Notes under the pieces: generated by a model
What the model was told of the DNA's origin: nothing
Database searches by the model: none
Seen by the model: only the letters and a program-made list of their open reading frames with translations
Translations under genes and position numbers: made by a program
Assembly: GCF_010723575.1 (NCBI RefSeq)
Contig: NZ_BLKZ01000001.1
Location: 1,240,001-1,304,000 of the forward strand
Direction of reading: 5' to 3'
Length of the DNA stretch: 64,000 nucleotides
DNA from: Mycobacterium bourgelatii
GTDB taxonomy: Bacteria > Actinomycetota > Actinomycetes > Mycobacteriales > Mycobacteriaceae
Part shown: one piece after another, positions 17,916 through 26,901 of the stretch
Layout of the letters: each line of letters begins with the position of its first letter
Position numbering within the stretch: position 1 is the first letter of the stretch

Positions 17916-17928
17916 CCGGCGTAGCCGG
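17916..17928. terminator. Short hairpin between convergent TetR and hydrolase genes
   Basis: CCGGC-gta-GCCGG, a perfect 5-bp stem with a 3-base loop, lies in the 19-bp gap between stops. It has the same architecture as the hairpin at 15618. There is no U-tract. Confidence 0.35.
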
Positions 17929-17929
17929 A

Positions 17930-18817
17930 TTACTCCGACGACTGGTGACCACTGAGGAATTCAAGGATTGGGTCTACCAGTAGCACCCAGTTGTCGAACA
18001 AGGTAAATCGTCCTGCCTCGCCCGTCGAAAACTTCTCCGCGGCGCGCAGCCAGTAGTCGTCCGGCCACGGCGGGTCGACCACGAGGGATCCCTTGATCAG
18101 GCAGCTCACGTCAAGAGACGTGCGGCGTGGATGGTCCCAGTCGCTGTCGGAGCCACGGAAGATCAAGGTGGGTACCGTGATTCGCTCGAACATCTCGTCG
18201 TCGACGCCGGGCATTGCCTGTCCGGTCTTGGGTACGTAGGCGTTGAGCCAACGCTTCATCACCTTCAAGAACTCGGCACTGTCCATGTCCAGCAGCCGTT
18301 GGCGGTTGTTGGGGTTCGCGGCGATACGTTCTTGCCACTCAGGCGCATTGAGCAATGCCGCCATCCCGATGCCTCCTCCGCCGAGCCCCCGTACGGCGAC
18401 GATGCTGGGAATCACGTAGTAGGAACCGAGGAAAAAGGACCCATAGATGCCGCCGACGATGTTCCACAGCACCAGTTTTGACGCGACCTCGGGATAGAGA
18501 ATGGCGGTCAGCATCGAGTCTCTGGCCCCGCTCGAACCGCCGGCCAGCACGCAAGGCCCGGCAACCAATCTGGTCAGCAGCTCATAGAGCGTGTCGGCGC
18601 GCATGTGTGATTCGGACGGACCGAAGAACTGGACATCGGATCTGCCGCAGTTTGGCCGGTCCCACAACAGCACGCGTTTGCCGCCGGCGACAAGCCCGTC
18701 GGCCAGCGGTCGAAACCAGTCGCTGTCCTTGCTGAACCGGCCTCCGGGCGTCAGGACGATGAGTTCGCCTGCCTCCCCGAGGAGTTCATAAACGACGCTG
18801 CCGCCGTTGATTTCCAT
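17930..18817 (-). CDS. Alpha/beta hydrolase
   Basis: A 295-residue alpha/beta-fold hydrolase. The N-terminal strands read LIVLTPGG and VLLWDRPNCGRSD, the nucleophile elbow is AGGSSGA (Ser after Gly-Ser), and RGSDSDWDHP probably supplies the acid. The family includes esterases, epoxide hydrolases and C-C bond hydrolases such as HsaD/MhpC. A C-C hydrolase would suit ring cleavage, but no extradiol dioxygenase is nearby. ATG 18817 (MEINGGSV) was chosen over GTG 18841. It lies 93 bp after the P450 gene at 18911 on the same strand. Confidence 0.85.
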   Translation of the reverse strand: MEINGGSVVYELLGEAGELIVLTPGGRFSKDSDWFRPLADGLVAGGKRVLLWDRPNCGRSDVQFFGPSESHMRADTLYELLTRLVAGPCVLAGGSSGARDSMLTAILYPEVASKLVLWNIVGGIYGSFFLGSYYVIPSIVAVRGLGGGGIGMAALLNAPEWQERIAANPNNRQRLLDMDSAEFLKVMKRWLNAYVPKTGQAMPGVDDEMFERITVPTLIFRGSDSDWDHPRRTSLDVSCLIKGSLVVDPPWPDDYWLRAAEKFSTGEAGRFTLFDNWVLLVDPILEFLSGHQSSE

Positions 18818-18910
18818 TGACCGTTCACCGGGCTCGAGCACGTTAGCGATACTCTCGGTCGTGCTCGAGGACGCGCGCCCCGGCCATCGGTCCGCTCATG
18901 GATGAGGGCT

Positions 18911-20116
18911 TCAGCGGTAGTCCAGGACGACAGGCAAGTGGTCGTGGGTGTGGACCAGCGCCGATGCCCGCGGCACGCGGTCGCCGACCACATGAACGCC
19001 CTTGGCGCGCCTGGTGACTTCCTCCAGCAGCAAACGTGCTTCACGCCGGGCAAGTGCGGCGCCCATGCAGAAGTGCTCCCCGACACCGAATCCCAGATGG
19101 CTTGCAGCGTCTTCGCGGGTGATGTCGAACCGCTCCGCGGTAGGCCCCCAATGGTCCTGGTCGCGATTGGCCGACGCGTAGGCGAGCAGCACGCCGTCGC
19201 CTCCTTTGATGGTTACGCCGCGTAATTTGACATCCTGGGCGGCCTGGCGTGCCATGCTCATGACCGGCGTCCAGTATCGAAGGACCTCCTCGACTGCGTT
19301 GCCGCTCAGACTCGGTTCGGCGAACAGCTTTGCGGCCTGATCGGGATGACCGTCGAGGCAGTCCGCCATTCCCGCTATCAGGCTTTGTGTCGTCTCGCTG
19401 CCCGCCGCCAGTAGCGTCAGCGCGTAGATCATCACCTCCATGTCCGTGAAGGGCTCCCCGTCGATGGTGACGGTGGACAGCATGGTGAGCAGATCGTCCC
19501 GTGGTTGCTCCTTGCGTTCGGCGACCAAACCCATGAGGTAGGGGCCGATGTGTTCGAAGATGAACGTGTAGTCCTCATCGCTGGCCACGCCGCTGCCGAC
19601 ATTTGCGATCGTGGTCGCCCACCCGGCGACCTTGGGCCAGTCCTCTTCGGGCACCCCCAGCAAGTATGCGAACACATAGACGGGAATGGGCTCGGCCACC
19701 CGCTCGATCCAGTCGAACTCACCGTTCGGCAAGTCGTCGAGGACGTCGTGCACGACTTGGCGGACCCGCTCCTCCAGCTTCGCCACCGCGGCGGGTGTGA
19801 ACCGGACCCCGATTGCCTTCCGGTGCGCGCGGTGTTCCGGGGGGTCCATGAACATGATGCCGCGAGTCCCGTAACCCTGCGGGTCTCGGCCCTCACGGTG
19901 GGCGATCAGATCCATCATGATGCCGATGCGCTCCGACTTGAACTTCTCCGGGCGCGCCGAAATCCCTTTGATGTCATCGTATTTAGTGATGACCCAGAAC
20001 TTGCCCTCGTCATACCAATGCACGGGGTCGGTGTCGCGCAGCTGCGCGAATGTCGCGTTCGGGTCGCCGAGGTAGAACGCCGGTTCGTCAAATCGGGCGG
20101 CTGCGATCGTCACCAT
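18911..20116 (-). CDS. Cytochrome P450
   Basis: A 401-residue P450 with I-helix AGSETTQ, K-helix EVLR and heme loop FGVGEHFCMG. It has a short N-terminus and no membrane anchor, typical of soluble bacterial P450s that use ferredoxin; no ferredoxin gene is nearby. It is probably leaderless: TATTGT (20129 to 20124) is 7 bases before the ATG, and an ACA-N5-TGT element lies just upstream. It is divergent from the CoA-transferase gene at 20224, which has the same promoter arrangement, so the two are probably co-regulated. Confidence 0.9.
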   Translation of the reverse strand: MVTIAAARFDEPAFYLGDPNATFAQLRDTDPVHWYDEGKFWVITKYDDIKGISARPEKFKSERIGIMMDLIAHREGRDPQGYGTRGIMFMDPPEHRAHRKAIGVRFTPAAVAKLEERVRQVVHDVLDDLPNGEFDWIERVAEPIPVYVFAYLLGVPEEDWPKVAGWATTIANVGSGVASDEDYTFIFEHIGPYLMGLVAERKEQPRDDLLTMLSTVTIDGEPFTDMEVMIYALTLLAAGSETTQSLIAGMADCLDGHPDQAAKLFAEPSLSGNAVEEVLRYWTPVMSMARQAAQDVKLRGVTIKGGDGVLLAYASANRDQDHWGPTAERFDITREDAASHLGFGVGEHFCMGAALARREARLLLEEVTRRAKGVHVVGDRVPRASALVHTHDHLPVVLDYR

Positions 20117-20123
20117 TCTTTGA

Positions 20124-20144
20124 ACAATAGAACATTTGTTGTCA
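20124..20144 (-). promoter_or_regulatory. Leaderless P450 promoter with ACA-N5-TGT operator
   Basis: In the gene direction the order is TGACA, 5 bases, TGT, 2 bases, then TATTGT as the -10, 7 bases, ATG. The dyad is 20132-20142. This is one of the six sites with the exact 2-bp spacing between dyad and -10 box. Confidence 0.7.
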
Positions 20145-20196
20145 CTCTGCGAGCAGCTCCCGGCCGCTTCTGCCTACGGATGCCACGTTGGCAGCA

Positions 20197-20217
20197 GAAC
20201 AAATTATGTCTTATTGT
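20197..20217 (+). promoter_or_regulatory. CoA-transferase promoter with ACA-N5-TGT operator
   Basis: GAACA-AATTA-TGTCT (20197-20211) is followed by the -10 TATTGT at 20212-20217. The second of two adjacent ATGs (20224) lies 6 bases further, so a leaderless transcript is likely. The geometry is the same as on the opposite strand at 20124-20144. Confidence 0.7.
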
Positions 20218-20223
20218 TGCATG

Positions 20224-21459
20224 ATGACCCGCGGTCTATCCCATCTGCGCGTGTGCGATCTAGGCGGCCAGTTGGCCGGAGCGGGCGCGACGAAGATCCT
20301 GGCCGCCTTCGGAGCCGAGGTGATCCGCGTCGAAGATCCGGTCACTCGCGGGATGTGGGACGCGCTGCGCGGTGTCGGGCCGTTCGTCGACGAGCGCAGG
20401 GGAGTCAACCTGGGCGCCGGCTTCAACAACCACAACGTCGGCAAGCTCGGCGTGACCATCAACCTGCGTGTCGATCCGGGTAAGCAACTGCTGCGCGAGC
20501 TGATCGCGTTGTCAGACATCGTGTGTGAGAACTTTGCGGCCGGCGTGCTCGCCCGGATGGGATTCGGCTACGACGACCTGCGGCGGATCAAGCCCGACAT
20601 TATCTACGTCTCCAACTGCGGGTTCGGCCACACCGGGCCGTACCGAGATTTCAAGACGTGGGGTCCGATTGTGCAGGCGCTCAGCGGCCTGACCTTCACC
20701 TCCGGGCTGCCGGACAGCGAGCCGGCCGGATGGGGTTTCTCCTACATGGACCACATCGCCGCCTATTACATGGTCATTGCGATTCTGGCGGCGGTGCACC
20801 ATCGGGAGCGCACCGGCGAGGGCCAGCACGTCGATTTGGCAACGGTGCCGGCCGGTATCGCGATGCTGCCGACAGAAGTGCTCGACTGGACGGTCAACAA
20901 GCGGTCGACCCGCAGAGCGGGGCTGCCCAACGGCAACCACGCCGACTTCGGGGAAATGGCCCCGCACGGGATCTACCCGTGCCTCGGAGAGGACCGGTGG
21001 ATCGCCATAGCCTGCCGAGACGACAGTGATGTCGCCGTACTGGCCAAAGTCTTGGACGAACCCGAACTGGTCGCCGACCGTTTCGCCACCCTCGACCAGC
21101 GGCTCGCGTCCAGTGCTGAACTCGACGGGCTGGTCGCCGCCCGTACTCGCACCCGGGAGCCCGCGACTTTGGCGAATGAGCTTGTTGGTGCCGGTGTTCC
21201 TGCGAGTGTCGTGAAATCTCCTCGCGAACGGATCGACGACGATCCCGACCTAGAAGAGTGGGGCCTTTTCCCCACGGTGCAGCACCCAGAGATCGGCACG
21301 GTGCGGGTCGAGGGCATTCCGCTGCGACTCTCGGCGTCGCCGTGGCGCATTCAGCGCGCGGCACCGTGCCTCGGTGAACACAATCGCGATGTACTGGGCG
21401 GCCTGCTCGGCCGCACTGATCGAGAGCTGGACGAACTGACGAAACAGGGTGTGATCTGA
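20224..21459 (+). CDS. Class III (CaiB/BaiF) CoA-transferase
   Basis: A 411-residue CoA-transferase, MTRGLSHLRVCDLGGQLAGAGATKILAAFGAEVIRVE at its start (first part shown only as a family match), with GEGQHVDLATV containing the expected catalytic Asp and GLPNGNHADF/CLGEDRWIAIAC later. It would move CoA between an acyl-CoA donor and a free acid, activating the substrate without ATP. Of two ATGs (20221, 20224) the second fits the promoter. It is followed after 5 bp by a second family member, as in the fused protein at 12146. Confidence 0.9.
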   Translation: MTRGLSHLRVCDLGGQLAGAGATKILAAFGAEVIRVEDPVTRGMWDALRGVGPFVDERRGVNLGAGFNNHNVGKLGVTINLRVDPGKQLLRELIALSDIVCENFAAGVLARMGFGYDDLRRIKPDIIYVSNCGFGHTGPYRDFKTWGPIVQALSGLTFTSGLPDSEPAGWGFSYMDHIAAYYMVIAILAAVHHRERTGEGQHVDLATVPAGIAMLPTEVLDWTVNKRSTRRAGLPNGNHADFGEMAPHGIYPCLGEDRWIAIACRDDSDVAVLAKVLDEPELVADRFATLDQRLASSAELDGLVAARTRTREPATLANELVGAGVPASVVKSPRERIDDDPDLEEWGLFPTVQHPEIGTVRVEGIPLRLSASPWRIQRAAPCLGEHNRDVLGGLLGRTDRELDELTKQGVI

Positions 21460-21464
21460 ACGCG

Positions 21465-22667
21465 CTGAATGACATACGGGTAGTCGAGATCGGCGACCAA
21501 TTCACCGCCGTAGGCGGTCGGTTGCTCGCCGAGCTCGGTGCCGACGTGGTCGTCGTGGAACCTCCTGGTGGTTCGGCGGACCGGGCGCGACCGCCATTCG
21601 CCGGCGGCGCCGGATCCGAGTCCAGCCTGCGTTGGTGGAGCGGCAATGTGGGCAAGCGCTCGGTGACCGTTGAATTCGGCTCGGGGGAGGGGATGAACGC
21701 TCTCCGGCGCCTGATCGCCACGGCAGACGTGGTGATCTCGGGGGCTGGCGCGGTCAAAGACATCAGGCCGGCGACAAACCATCCCGCGCTGGTCTGGGTG
21801 GCGGTCAGCCCGTTCGGCTTGAATAGCGTCCGCGCTGACCACCCAGTGACCGACCTCACCATGCTCGCCGGGGGCGGGCCGGTATGGAACTGCGGCTACG
21901 ACGACCACTCGCTGCCGCCGATCCGGGGCGGTGGCGAACAATCGGCCAATATCGCCGGAATGTATTGCGCGATCGGCACCTTGGTTGCCCTTGCGCACCG
22001 CGACCAGACCGGCGACGGTCAACTTGTCGACGTCAGCGTGAACGCGGCGTGCAACGTCACCTCGGAACAGACCACCTACCACTGGCTGGTGAACAACGAG
22101 ACGTGTGTACGCCAGACCGGGCGCCACGCGTACTTCACCCCTAGTCAGCCGACCCAGGTGCGTTGTGCTGACGGTGCCTACGCCACCACGGGAGTGTTGC
22201 CCAGAAAGCCCAGCGAGTACGCCGACCTGTTCGCCTGGCTGGCCGATCTCGACCTAGTGGACGAGTTTCCTGAATCGGTATTCCTCGAGCTGGCCGCGTC
22301 CCGCGAAGCGCCCGTGGACATAGCTCTGATCGGTGCAGACGACGAAACCACCGCGATCCTGACCGCGGCCCGGGGTGCCATGACGCTGATCGCTTCCCGG
22401 TTGCCCGCCAAGGAGTACTTCTTGGAGAGCCAACGCAGGGGATTCCCGGCCGGTGCGGTGCTGTCGCCCGACGAGGCCTTCGAGGACAAGCACATCGCGG
22501 CCCGGGGTTTCCGGGTTCCGGTGCGTCATGAGGAACTGAACGAAACGTTCGAGTATCCGGGTGTGCCATATGTTTTCAGCGCTACACCCGCCGGTCCTCG
22601 TAGTCGCCCGCCACTGCTCGGTGAGCACAATGACCTGCTCGACGAACTATTGGACGACGACCGATGA
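21465..22667 (+). CDS. Class III (CaiB/BaiF) CoA-transferase with a non-standard start
   Basis: A 400-residue second CoA-transferase. The family N-terminus IRVVEIGDQFTAVGGRLLAELGADVV is intact, but no in-frame ATG, GTG or TTG precedes it back to the stop at 21417; the only candidate is CTG at 21465. TTG at 21522 would delete the first strand and the CoA-binding loop. GDGQLVDVSVNA holds the Asp. It probably pairs with the protein from 20224. Its stop overlaps the VOC gene (ATGA). Confidence 0.82.
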   Translation: MNDIRVVEIGDQFTAVGGRLLAELGADVVVVEPPGGSADRARPPFAGGAGSESSLRWWSGNVGKRSVTVEFGSGEGMNALRRLIATADVVISGAGAVKDIRPATNHPALVWVAVSPFGLNSVRADHPVTDLTMLAGGGPVWNCGYDDHSLPPIRGGGEQSANIAGMYCAIGTLVALAHRDQTGDGQLVDVSVNAACNVTSEQTTYHWLVNNETCVRQTGRHAYFTPSQPTQVRCADGAYATTGVLPRKPSEYADLFAWLADLDLVDEFPESVFLELAASREAPVDIALIGADDETTAILTAARGAMTLIASRLPAKEYFLESQRRGFPAGAVLSPDEAFEDKHIAARGFRVPVRHEELNETFEYPGVPYVFSATPAGPRSRPPLLGEHNDLLDELLDDDR

Positions 22668-23116
22668 CCGCCCGCCTCGCGCTGACCCACATCGGGCTGT
22701 GTGTTTCCGACATCGAAAGTTCAGCTGTTTTCTATTGTGCCGCACTTGGTTTCGAGGAAGTTCGCCGCATGCGCGTGGCCAATCCCGAGACGGCGACATT
22801 GCTGGGCGTGCCGGGTCTGGTGCTGGATCTTGTTTACCTGCAGCGCGACGGATTTCGGCTGGAGTTGCTGGGCTACCCGGTGCCGGGGGTGCACGGCGAC
22901 GGTCAACCGCGGCAATTGAATGCGCTGGGCTTCACCCATCTGTCGTTTCGCGTCGATGACCCTGACGGACTCGTCTCGCTCATCGAGCGTTACGGGGGAA
23001 AGGCGTGGGCCGATCGGACGGTGGCATTTGCGGGCGGGAGTCGCGGGCTCATGGCAACCGACCCCGATGGCAACTGGATCGAGTTGATCGAAAGTCGGCC
23101 GGCAGCTGCGGACTGA
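22664..23116 (+). CDS. VOC-superfamily (glyoxalase-like) metalloprotein
   Basis: A 150-residue vicinal-oxygen-chelate protein with two beta-alpha-beta3 repeats. Candidate metal ligands are His9 (LTHIGLCVSD), Glu in FRLELLGY, His in GFTHLSFRVDD and Glu in GNWIELIES. The form resembles methylmalonyl-CoA epimerase and small dioxygenase-like lyases; an epimerase acting on a 2-substituted acyl-CoA would suit its place after two CoA-transferases. Overlap of 4 bases with the previous gene indicates one operon. Confidence 0.85.
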   Translation: MTARLALTHIGLCVSDIESSAVFYCAALGFEEVRRMRVANPETATLLGVPGLVLDLVYLQRDGFRLELLGYPVPGVHGDGQPRQLNALGFTHLSFRVDDPDGLVSLIERYGGKAWADRTVAFAGGSRGLMATDPDGNWIELIESRPAAAD

Positions 23117-23124
23117 GCAACTAG

Positions 23125-23161
23125 TCAGATTATGTTTGATTGTTCATGCAACTGATAGAGT
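23125..23161 (+). promoter_or_regulatory. Leaderless P450 promoter with imperfect ACA-N5-TGT operator
   Basis: TCA-GATTA-TGT (23125-23135, one mismatch) is followed 2 bases later by GATTGT. The likely -10 for the leaderless start is TAGAGT at 23156-23161, 7 bases before GTG 23169. The dyad is then centred near -39. Confidence 0.55.
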
Positions 23162-23168
23162 TGGTACC

Positions 23169-24362
23169 GTGCGGGCAACCAGGGAGTTGATGTATTCGCC
23201 GTTCTCCAAGGCGATCTTCGACGATCCGTACCCTGTCTATCGCCGCTTGCGTGACGAGGCGCCCGTGTACCGGGACCCCGACGACCGTTGGTGGGTGCTG
23301 TCCCGGTTCGACGACGTCTCGCAGGCCCTGCGCGACTGGGAAACCTTCTCGTCCAAACTGGGTCCGGCGCCGGAGAACCCCGACAACGACGGCCGAAAAT
23401 ACTCGGTGATCTCCATGGATCCCCCCCGTCACGACCGCATTCGTGGTGTCCTCAAAGGCTTCTTCACACCAAAAGCCGTCGCGGCGATGGACGCCGCGCT
23501 GCAAAGGGTTGTCGCCACACACATGGACCGACTGCGTCCGGGTACCACCGTCGACGCCATGGAGGCCTTCGCGTTCTCGGTTCCCACCGACGTGATCGGT
23601 GACCTGCTCGGGGTGCCGCACGGCGATCGCGCCCAACTTCGCGTCTGGTGGGAAGACTTCCTCACCCGCGAGGAAGGCCAAGTCGCCATGCCGGCTAAAG
23701 CGATCCAAGCAAACCGGATGATCAGCCAGTACATCGGCGACCTGATCGACCGCCGGCGAACCGACCCAGGCGATGACCTGATCAGCATCGTCCTGCGGGC
23801 CACCTTCGACGACCCCGAAACGGGTGGTGAGCGTTCGCTGACGGGGCACGAGGTGCTCATGTTCTGCAATCTGCTGTCGGCGGCCGGATCGGAGACCACA
23901 CAGAAATTGATCTCCAACGGCTTGGTGGCGCTTGCGGAGCACCCGGATCAGTGGCAACGAATCATTAAGGACCGCAGCCTGATTCCGATCGCGGTCAACG
24001 AGGCGCTGCGCTACGACACACCCAGTCATTGGGTGGCGCGCACCCTGACGCGGCCCATCGAGCGCCACGGCGTGACGATGAACGCCGGTGACTGGGTGCT
24101 GCTGCTGCTGGGCAGCGCCAACCGGGACGAACGCCGCTATCAGGATCCCGACCGCTTCGTCATCGGCAGGCCCCGGGGCACCGACGTGTATTTCGGTTGG
24201 GGTATCCACATCTGCCTCGGGCAATGGCTGGCGCGCCGCGAGGCGCAGCTCGTCTTCGACTACGTTGCAAGAAAATTTCCGGACTACACCATTGGGGCGT
24301 GCGAGCGGGTGTTGACCGCGACGGTGCGTGGCTACACCAGCGTGGAGATGACGTTGCGCTGA
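23169..24362 (+). CDS. Cytochrome P450
   Basis: A 397-residue P450 with I-helix AGSETTQ, K-helix EALR and heme loop FGWGIHICLG. Trp in the loop and QWLARREAQ after it set it apart from the other three P450s here. GTG 23169 was chosen because TAGAGT lies 7 bases upstream as a leaderless -10; the frame is open to 23136 but without family sequence. It is followed after 1 base by the FadE pair, so hydroxylation and dehydrogenation are encoded together. Confidence 0.9.
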   Translation: MRATRELMYSPFSKAIFDDPYPVYRRLRDEAPVYRDPDDRWWVLSRFDDVSQALRDWETFSSKLGPAPENPDNDGRKYSVISMDPPRHDRIRGVLKGFFTPKAVAAMDAALQRVVATHMDRLRPGTTVDAMEAFAFSVPTDVIGDLLGVPHGDRAQLRVWWEDFLTREEGQVAMPAKAIQANRMISQYIGDLIDRRRTDPGDDLISIVLRATFDDPETGGERSLTGHEVLMFCNLLSAAGSETTQKLISNGLVALAEHPDQWQRIIKDRSLIPIAVNEALRYDTPSHWVARTLTRPIERHGVTMNAGDWVLLLLGSANRDERRYQDPDRFVIGRPRGTDVYFGWGIHICLGQWLARREAQLVFDYVARKFPDYTIGACERVLTATVRGYTSVEMTLR

Positions 24363-24363
24363 C

Positions 24364-25407
24364 ATGGAAATCTGCCTCACCGACGAGCAGCAACTGCTGC
24401 AGGACACCGCGGGCCGGCTTGCAAAGACCCTTGGCGTCGAAGGTTCCGAGCGACTGCCTTCCGCGGAGACACTCGCCGCCCAGTGGCGCGACGTGGTCGA
24501 ACTAGGGGTGCCGACGCTGCGTTCGTCCGCGCACTGCGGTCTCGAGGCAAGTGGCGTCGAAACCGTCATCGTCATCGAGCAACTCGCGCGCACGCTCAGC
24601 GCGGTGCCGGTGATCGGTCAAGCGGTGCTGGCCACCGAACTGCTCGAGGCGGCCGACGCTGAGCACGAGTTGGACCTAGTCGCCGGCGGCAACTTGCGGG
24701 TCGCGCCCGTATTGAGCGCTGCCTTAACCGAATTCGGTACCGCAGGGGAGAAAGCACTCGCATTCGACGCCGTGGGAGCCACCCATGCGCTAATAGAGAC
24801 CCGGCTGGACGGGCAACGCCGGCTGGTCTGCGCGCCCTTGGGCGGGGCCAAGTCGGACGCCTTGGATCTCACTCGCGAGTTCCGCCGCGTACCAGCGGAT
24901 CTGGCAGAAGCTGGCACCGTCATCGGGAAGTCGATCAGCGACGAGAGGTGGCAGCGGGCGACTGCGCTGGCCATGACGGCGATCGCCGCCGATCTTGTCG
25001 GGGTCATGCAGGGGGCGCTCGATGATGCGGTGCAGTATGCCGGCGAGCGCACCCAGTTCGACGTGAAAATCGGCTCCTTCCAGGCCATCGGGCACTTACT
25101 CGCCGACGCGCTGGTGCAGGTCGAGGGCGCCCGCAGTTGCCTATGGCATGCCGCGTGGGCCATCGACCAACTCCCGGTCGATGAGGCACGTCTGGCCGCG
25201 ATGACGGCCAAAGCATATGCCTCCGCGGCTGGGCGCGAGGTGGTGGAGACATCCGTTCAGGTGTTCGGCGGAATCGCTATCACCTGGGAGCACGTGTCAC
25301 ATCTACGGCTGCGTCGCGCGCTGCTTGATCGGCGGTTGTTCGGTGACGAGACGGTCCACTACGAGGCCATCGGGGCAATGCGCCTGGCGAACCGGGAGCT
25401 CGCGTAA
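24364..25407 (+). CDS. Acyl-CoA dehydrogenase, small-type subunit of a FadE pair
   Basis: A 347-residue dehydrogenase-like subunit starting MEICLTDEQQLLQDTAG. It has VFGGIAITWEHVSHLRLRRA, the mark of partner subunits, and YAGERTQFDVKIGSFQAIGHLLAD in the dimer helices. The FAD segment is weak. The order small-large here is the reverse of the 9887/11067 pair. Only 2 bp separate it from the large subunit gene. Confidence 0.88.
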   Translation: MEICLTDEQQLLQDTAGRLAKTLGVEGSERLPSAETLAAQWRDVVELGVPTLRSSAHCGLEASGVETVIVIEQLARTLSAVPVIGQAVLATELLEAADAEHELDLVAGGNLRVAPVLSAALTEFGTAGEKALAFDAVGATHALIETRLDGQRRLVCAPLGGAKSDALDLTREFRRVPADLAEAGTVIGKSISDERWQRATALAMTAIAADLVGVMQGALDDAVQYAGERTQFDVKIGSFQAIGHLLADALVQVEGARSCLWHAAWAIDQLPVDEARLAAMTAKAYASAAGREVVETSVQVFGGIAITWEHVSHLRLRRALLDRRLFGDETVHYEAIGAMRLANRELA

Positions 25408-25409
25408 CA

Positions 25410-26549
25410 GTGGACTTCAACGACACCGCACCCGAAGCGCAATTTCGCGCCGAACTTCGGCAGTGGCTCGCCGAACATGCCGCCGAAGCCACCATCCCAG
25501 CGGATCCCGCCGCCCGTGCAGACGCCCAGAATGCCTGGCATCAAACGCTTTACGAGGCGGGGTATATCGGCCTTTCGTTCCCCGTCGAGTATGGGGGACA
25601 CGGCAAGCCACCCATCTACGAGGCGATCCTCAACGACGAACTTGGCCGAGCGGGCGCTCCGCCCATCGAGGGTGTCGGTCACCTCAGCAACGCATTGCGG
25701 CTGTTCGGGAACGACCAACAGCGGGACGACCTCTTGCCCGGCTTGTTGTCCGGCCGCGTGCGGTGGTGTCAAGGGTTCTCCGAACCCGAGGCGGGCTCCG
25801 ACCTGGCCGGTCTGAAGACCCGGGCCGAGTTGGTCGACGTCGACGGCCGTCCGGTGTTCCGTGTCAACGGACGCAAGATCTGGACCAGCTTCGGGGCCGT
25901 TGCCGACTGGTGCTTCCTGCTGTGCCGGACCGAACCTGACGCGGCCAAGCACGCCGGTATCTCGGTGCTGCTGGTTCCCATGTCCACACCGGGCATCGAG
26001 GTGCGGCCCATCGTGAACGCCGCAAGAAACCGGGAATTCACCCAGATCACTTTCGACGACGTCCACGTGCCGGTCGAAAACCTCCTCGGCGAACGCGGCC
26101 AGGGCTGGGCCATCGCCAATCAGCTGCTGGCTTACGAACGAGGACCCAGTGACATCAATTGGATCAGTCGCCTCTCAACTCAGCTGAGGCGGTTGGAGGA
26201 CGATATCCGCGCCGGTCGACTGGACGACTCACCCGCGATTCGGGCGCGGCTCGGCGAGTCATATGTTGCGCTGCGGGCGTTGCAGATCAAGGTGCAGCGA
26301 TCTCTCACCGAGCGGCAGCAGGGAAAGCTTCCCGGGCCGGAGGGATCAATTGACAAGCTGCTCCTCACCCGCGCGGACCAGTTGTTCGCCCACACCATGA
26401 TGGATCTGCGCGGCGCCGACCCGCTGCTCACCGAAGGTTTGGAGTGGGACGTCTACGTCTGGTCGCGCTCGGCGAGCATCTACGGTGGGACCGCGCAAAT
26501 TCAACGCAATATCGTCGCGCAGCGCGTGCTCGGCCTGCCGCGCAGCTGA
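25410..26549 (+). CDS. Acyl-CoA dehydrogenase, large-type subunit of a FadE pair
   Basis: A 379-residue acyl-CoA dehydrogenase starting at GTG. WCQGFSEPEAGSDLAGLKTRA and GRKIWTSFGAVADWCFLLCRTEP form the FAD-binding middle domain. The C-terminus is IYGGTAQIQRNIVAQRVLGLP, with Gly-Gly-Thr where single-subunit enzymes have Glu-Gly-Thr. It closely resembles the protein from 9887. The predicted complex is alpha2beta2 with the 24364 product. Confidence 0.9.
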   Translation: MDFNDTAPEAQFRAELRQWLAEHAAEATIPADPAARADAQNAWHQTLYEAGYIGLSFPVEYGGHGKPPIYEAILNDELGRAGAPPIEGVGHLSNALRLFGNDQQRDDLLPGLLSGRVRWCQGFSEPEAGSDLAGLKTRAELVDVDGRPVFRVNGRKIWTSFGAVADWCFLLCRTEPDAAKHAGISVLLVPMSTPGIEVRPIVNAARNREFTQITFDDVHVPVENLLGERGQGWAIANQLLAYERGPSDINWISRLSTQLRRLEDDIRAGRLDDSPAIRARLGESYVALRALQIKVQRSLTERQQGKLPGPEGSIDKLLLTRADQLFAHTMMDLRGADPLLTEGLEWDVYVWSRSASIYGGTAQIQRNIVAQRVLGLPRS

Positions 26550-26569
26550 GCCGCCGCTGCATCGCAGTC

Positions 26570-26782
26570 TTAACTTTCCTCGGTCAGGTGCTTGTGGGCC
26601 TCTTTGAGCCCGTGCAGTCGGCGCTCGAGAATCTCTCTCGCCGCGCCGGAACCGGCATCGGGCCCATCGAGCTTGGCGGTGACCTCGGCGATCTCGACCG
26701 CGAGCCGCTCTGCCGCTTCGCTCTTGGTGAGCAGGTCCTGGTCGGCCCAGTCGTCGTGGGGGATGCGTCGGCGCGGATCCAT
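26570..26782 (-). CDS. Small charged helical protein of unknown function
   Basis: Seventy residues, starting at ATG 26782 (MDPRRRIPHDDWADQDLL). The rest is a charged helix with heptad-like hydrophobics (AAERLAVEIAEVTAKL and REILERRLHGLKEAHKHL), so a coiled coil or helical hairpin is likely. It has no signal peptide or Cys. It converges on the FadE gene (20-bp gap) and is divergent from the amidohydrolase across an operator-like site. I recall similar short proteins beside mycobacterial FadE genes but cannot name a function. Confidence 0.7.
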   Translation of the reverse strand: MDPRRRIPHDDWADQDLLTKSEAAERLAVEIAEVTAKLDGPDAGSGAAREILERRLHGLKEAHKHLTEES

Positions 26783-26843
26783 GTCTCTCCTCAATGCCCG
26801 CCCGCTGTTTGAGGACGACTCAGAACCGGCGGTATAGTCAATT

Positions 26844-26869
26844 AGGCATAAGTTGTCTATTTGTACCGT
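26844..26869 (+). promoter_or_regulatory. Imperfect ACA-N5-TGT site upstream of amidohydrolase copy 2
   Basis: AGGCA-TAAGT-TGTCT (26844-26858) has one mismatch to the element. A possible -10, TACCGT, lies at 26864-26869, which would leave a leader of about 25 bases before ATG 26902. Confidence 0.45.
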
Positions 26870-26901
26870 ACCGCACGAGACGAGAGTCGAGGACGCCGAC
26901 G

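Noticed and set aside
23130..24593. A 487-codon antisense frame over a P450 gene
   Set aside because: The plus strand encodes a complete P450 with all motifs; the antisense product has no recognisable sequence.
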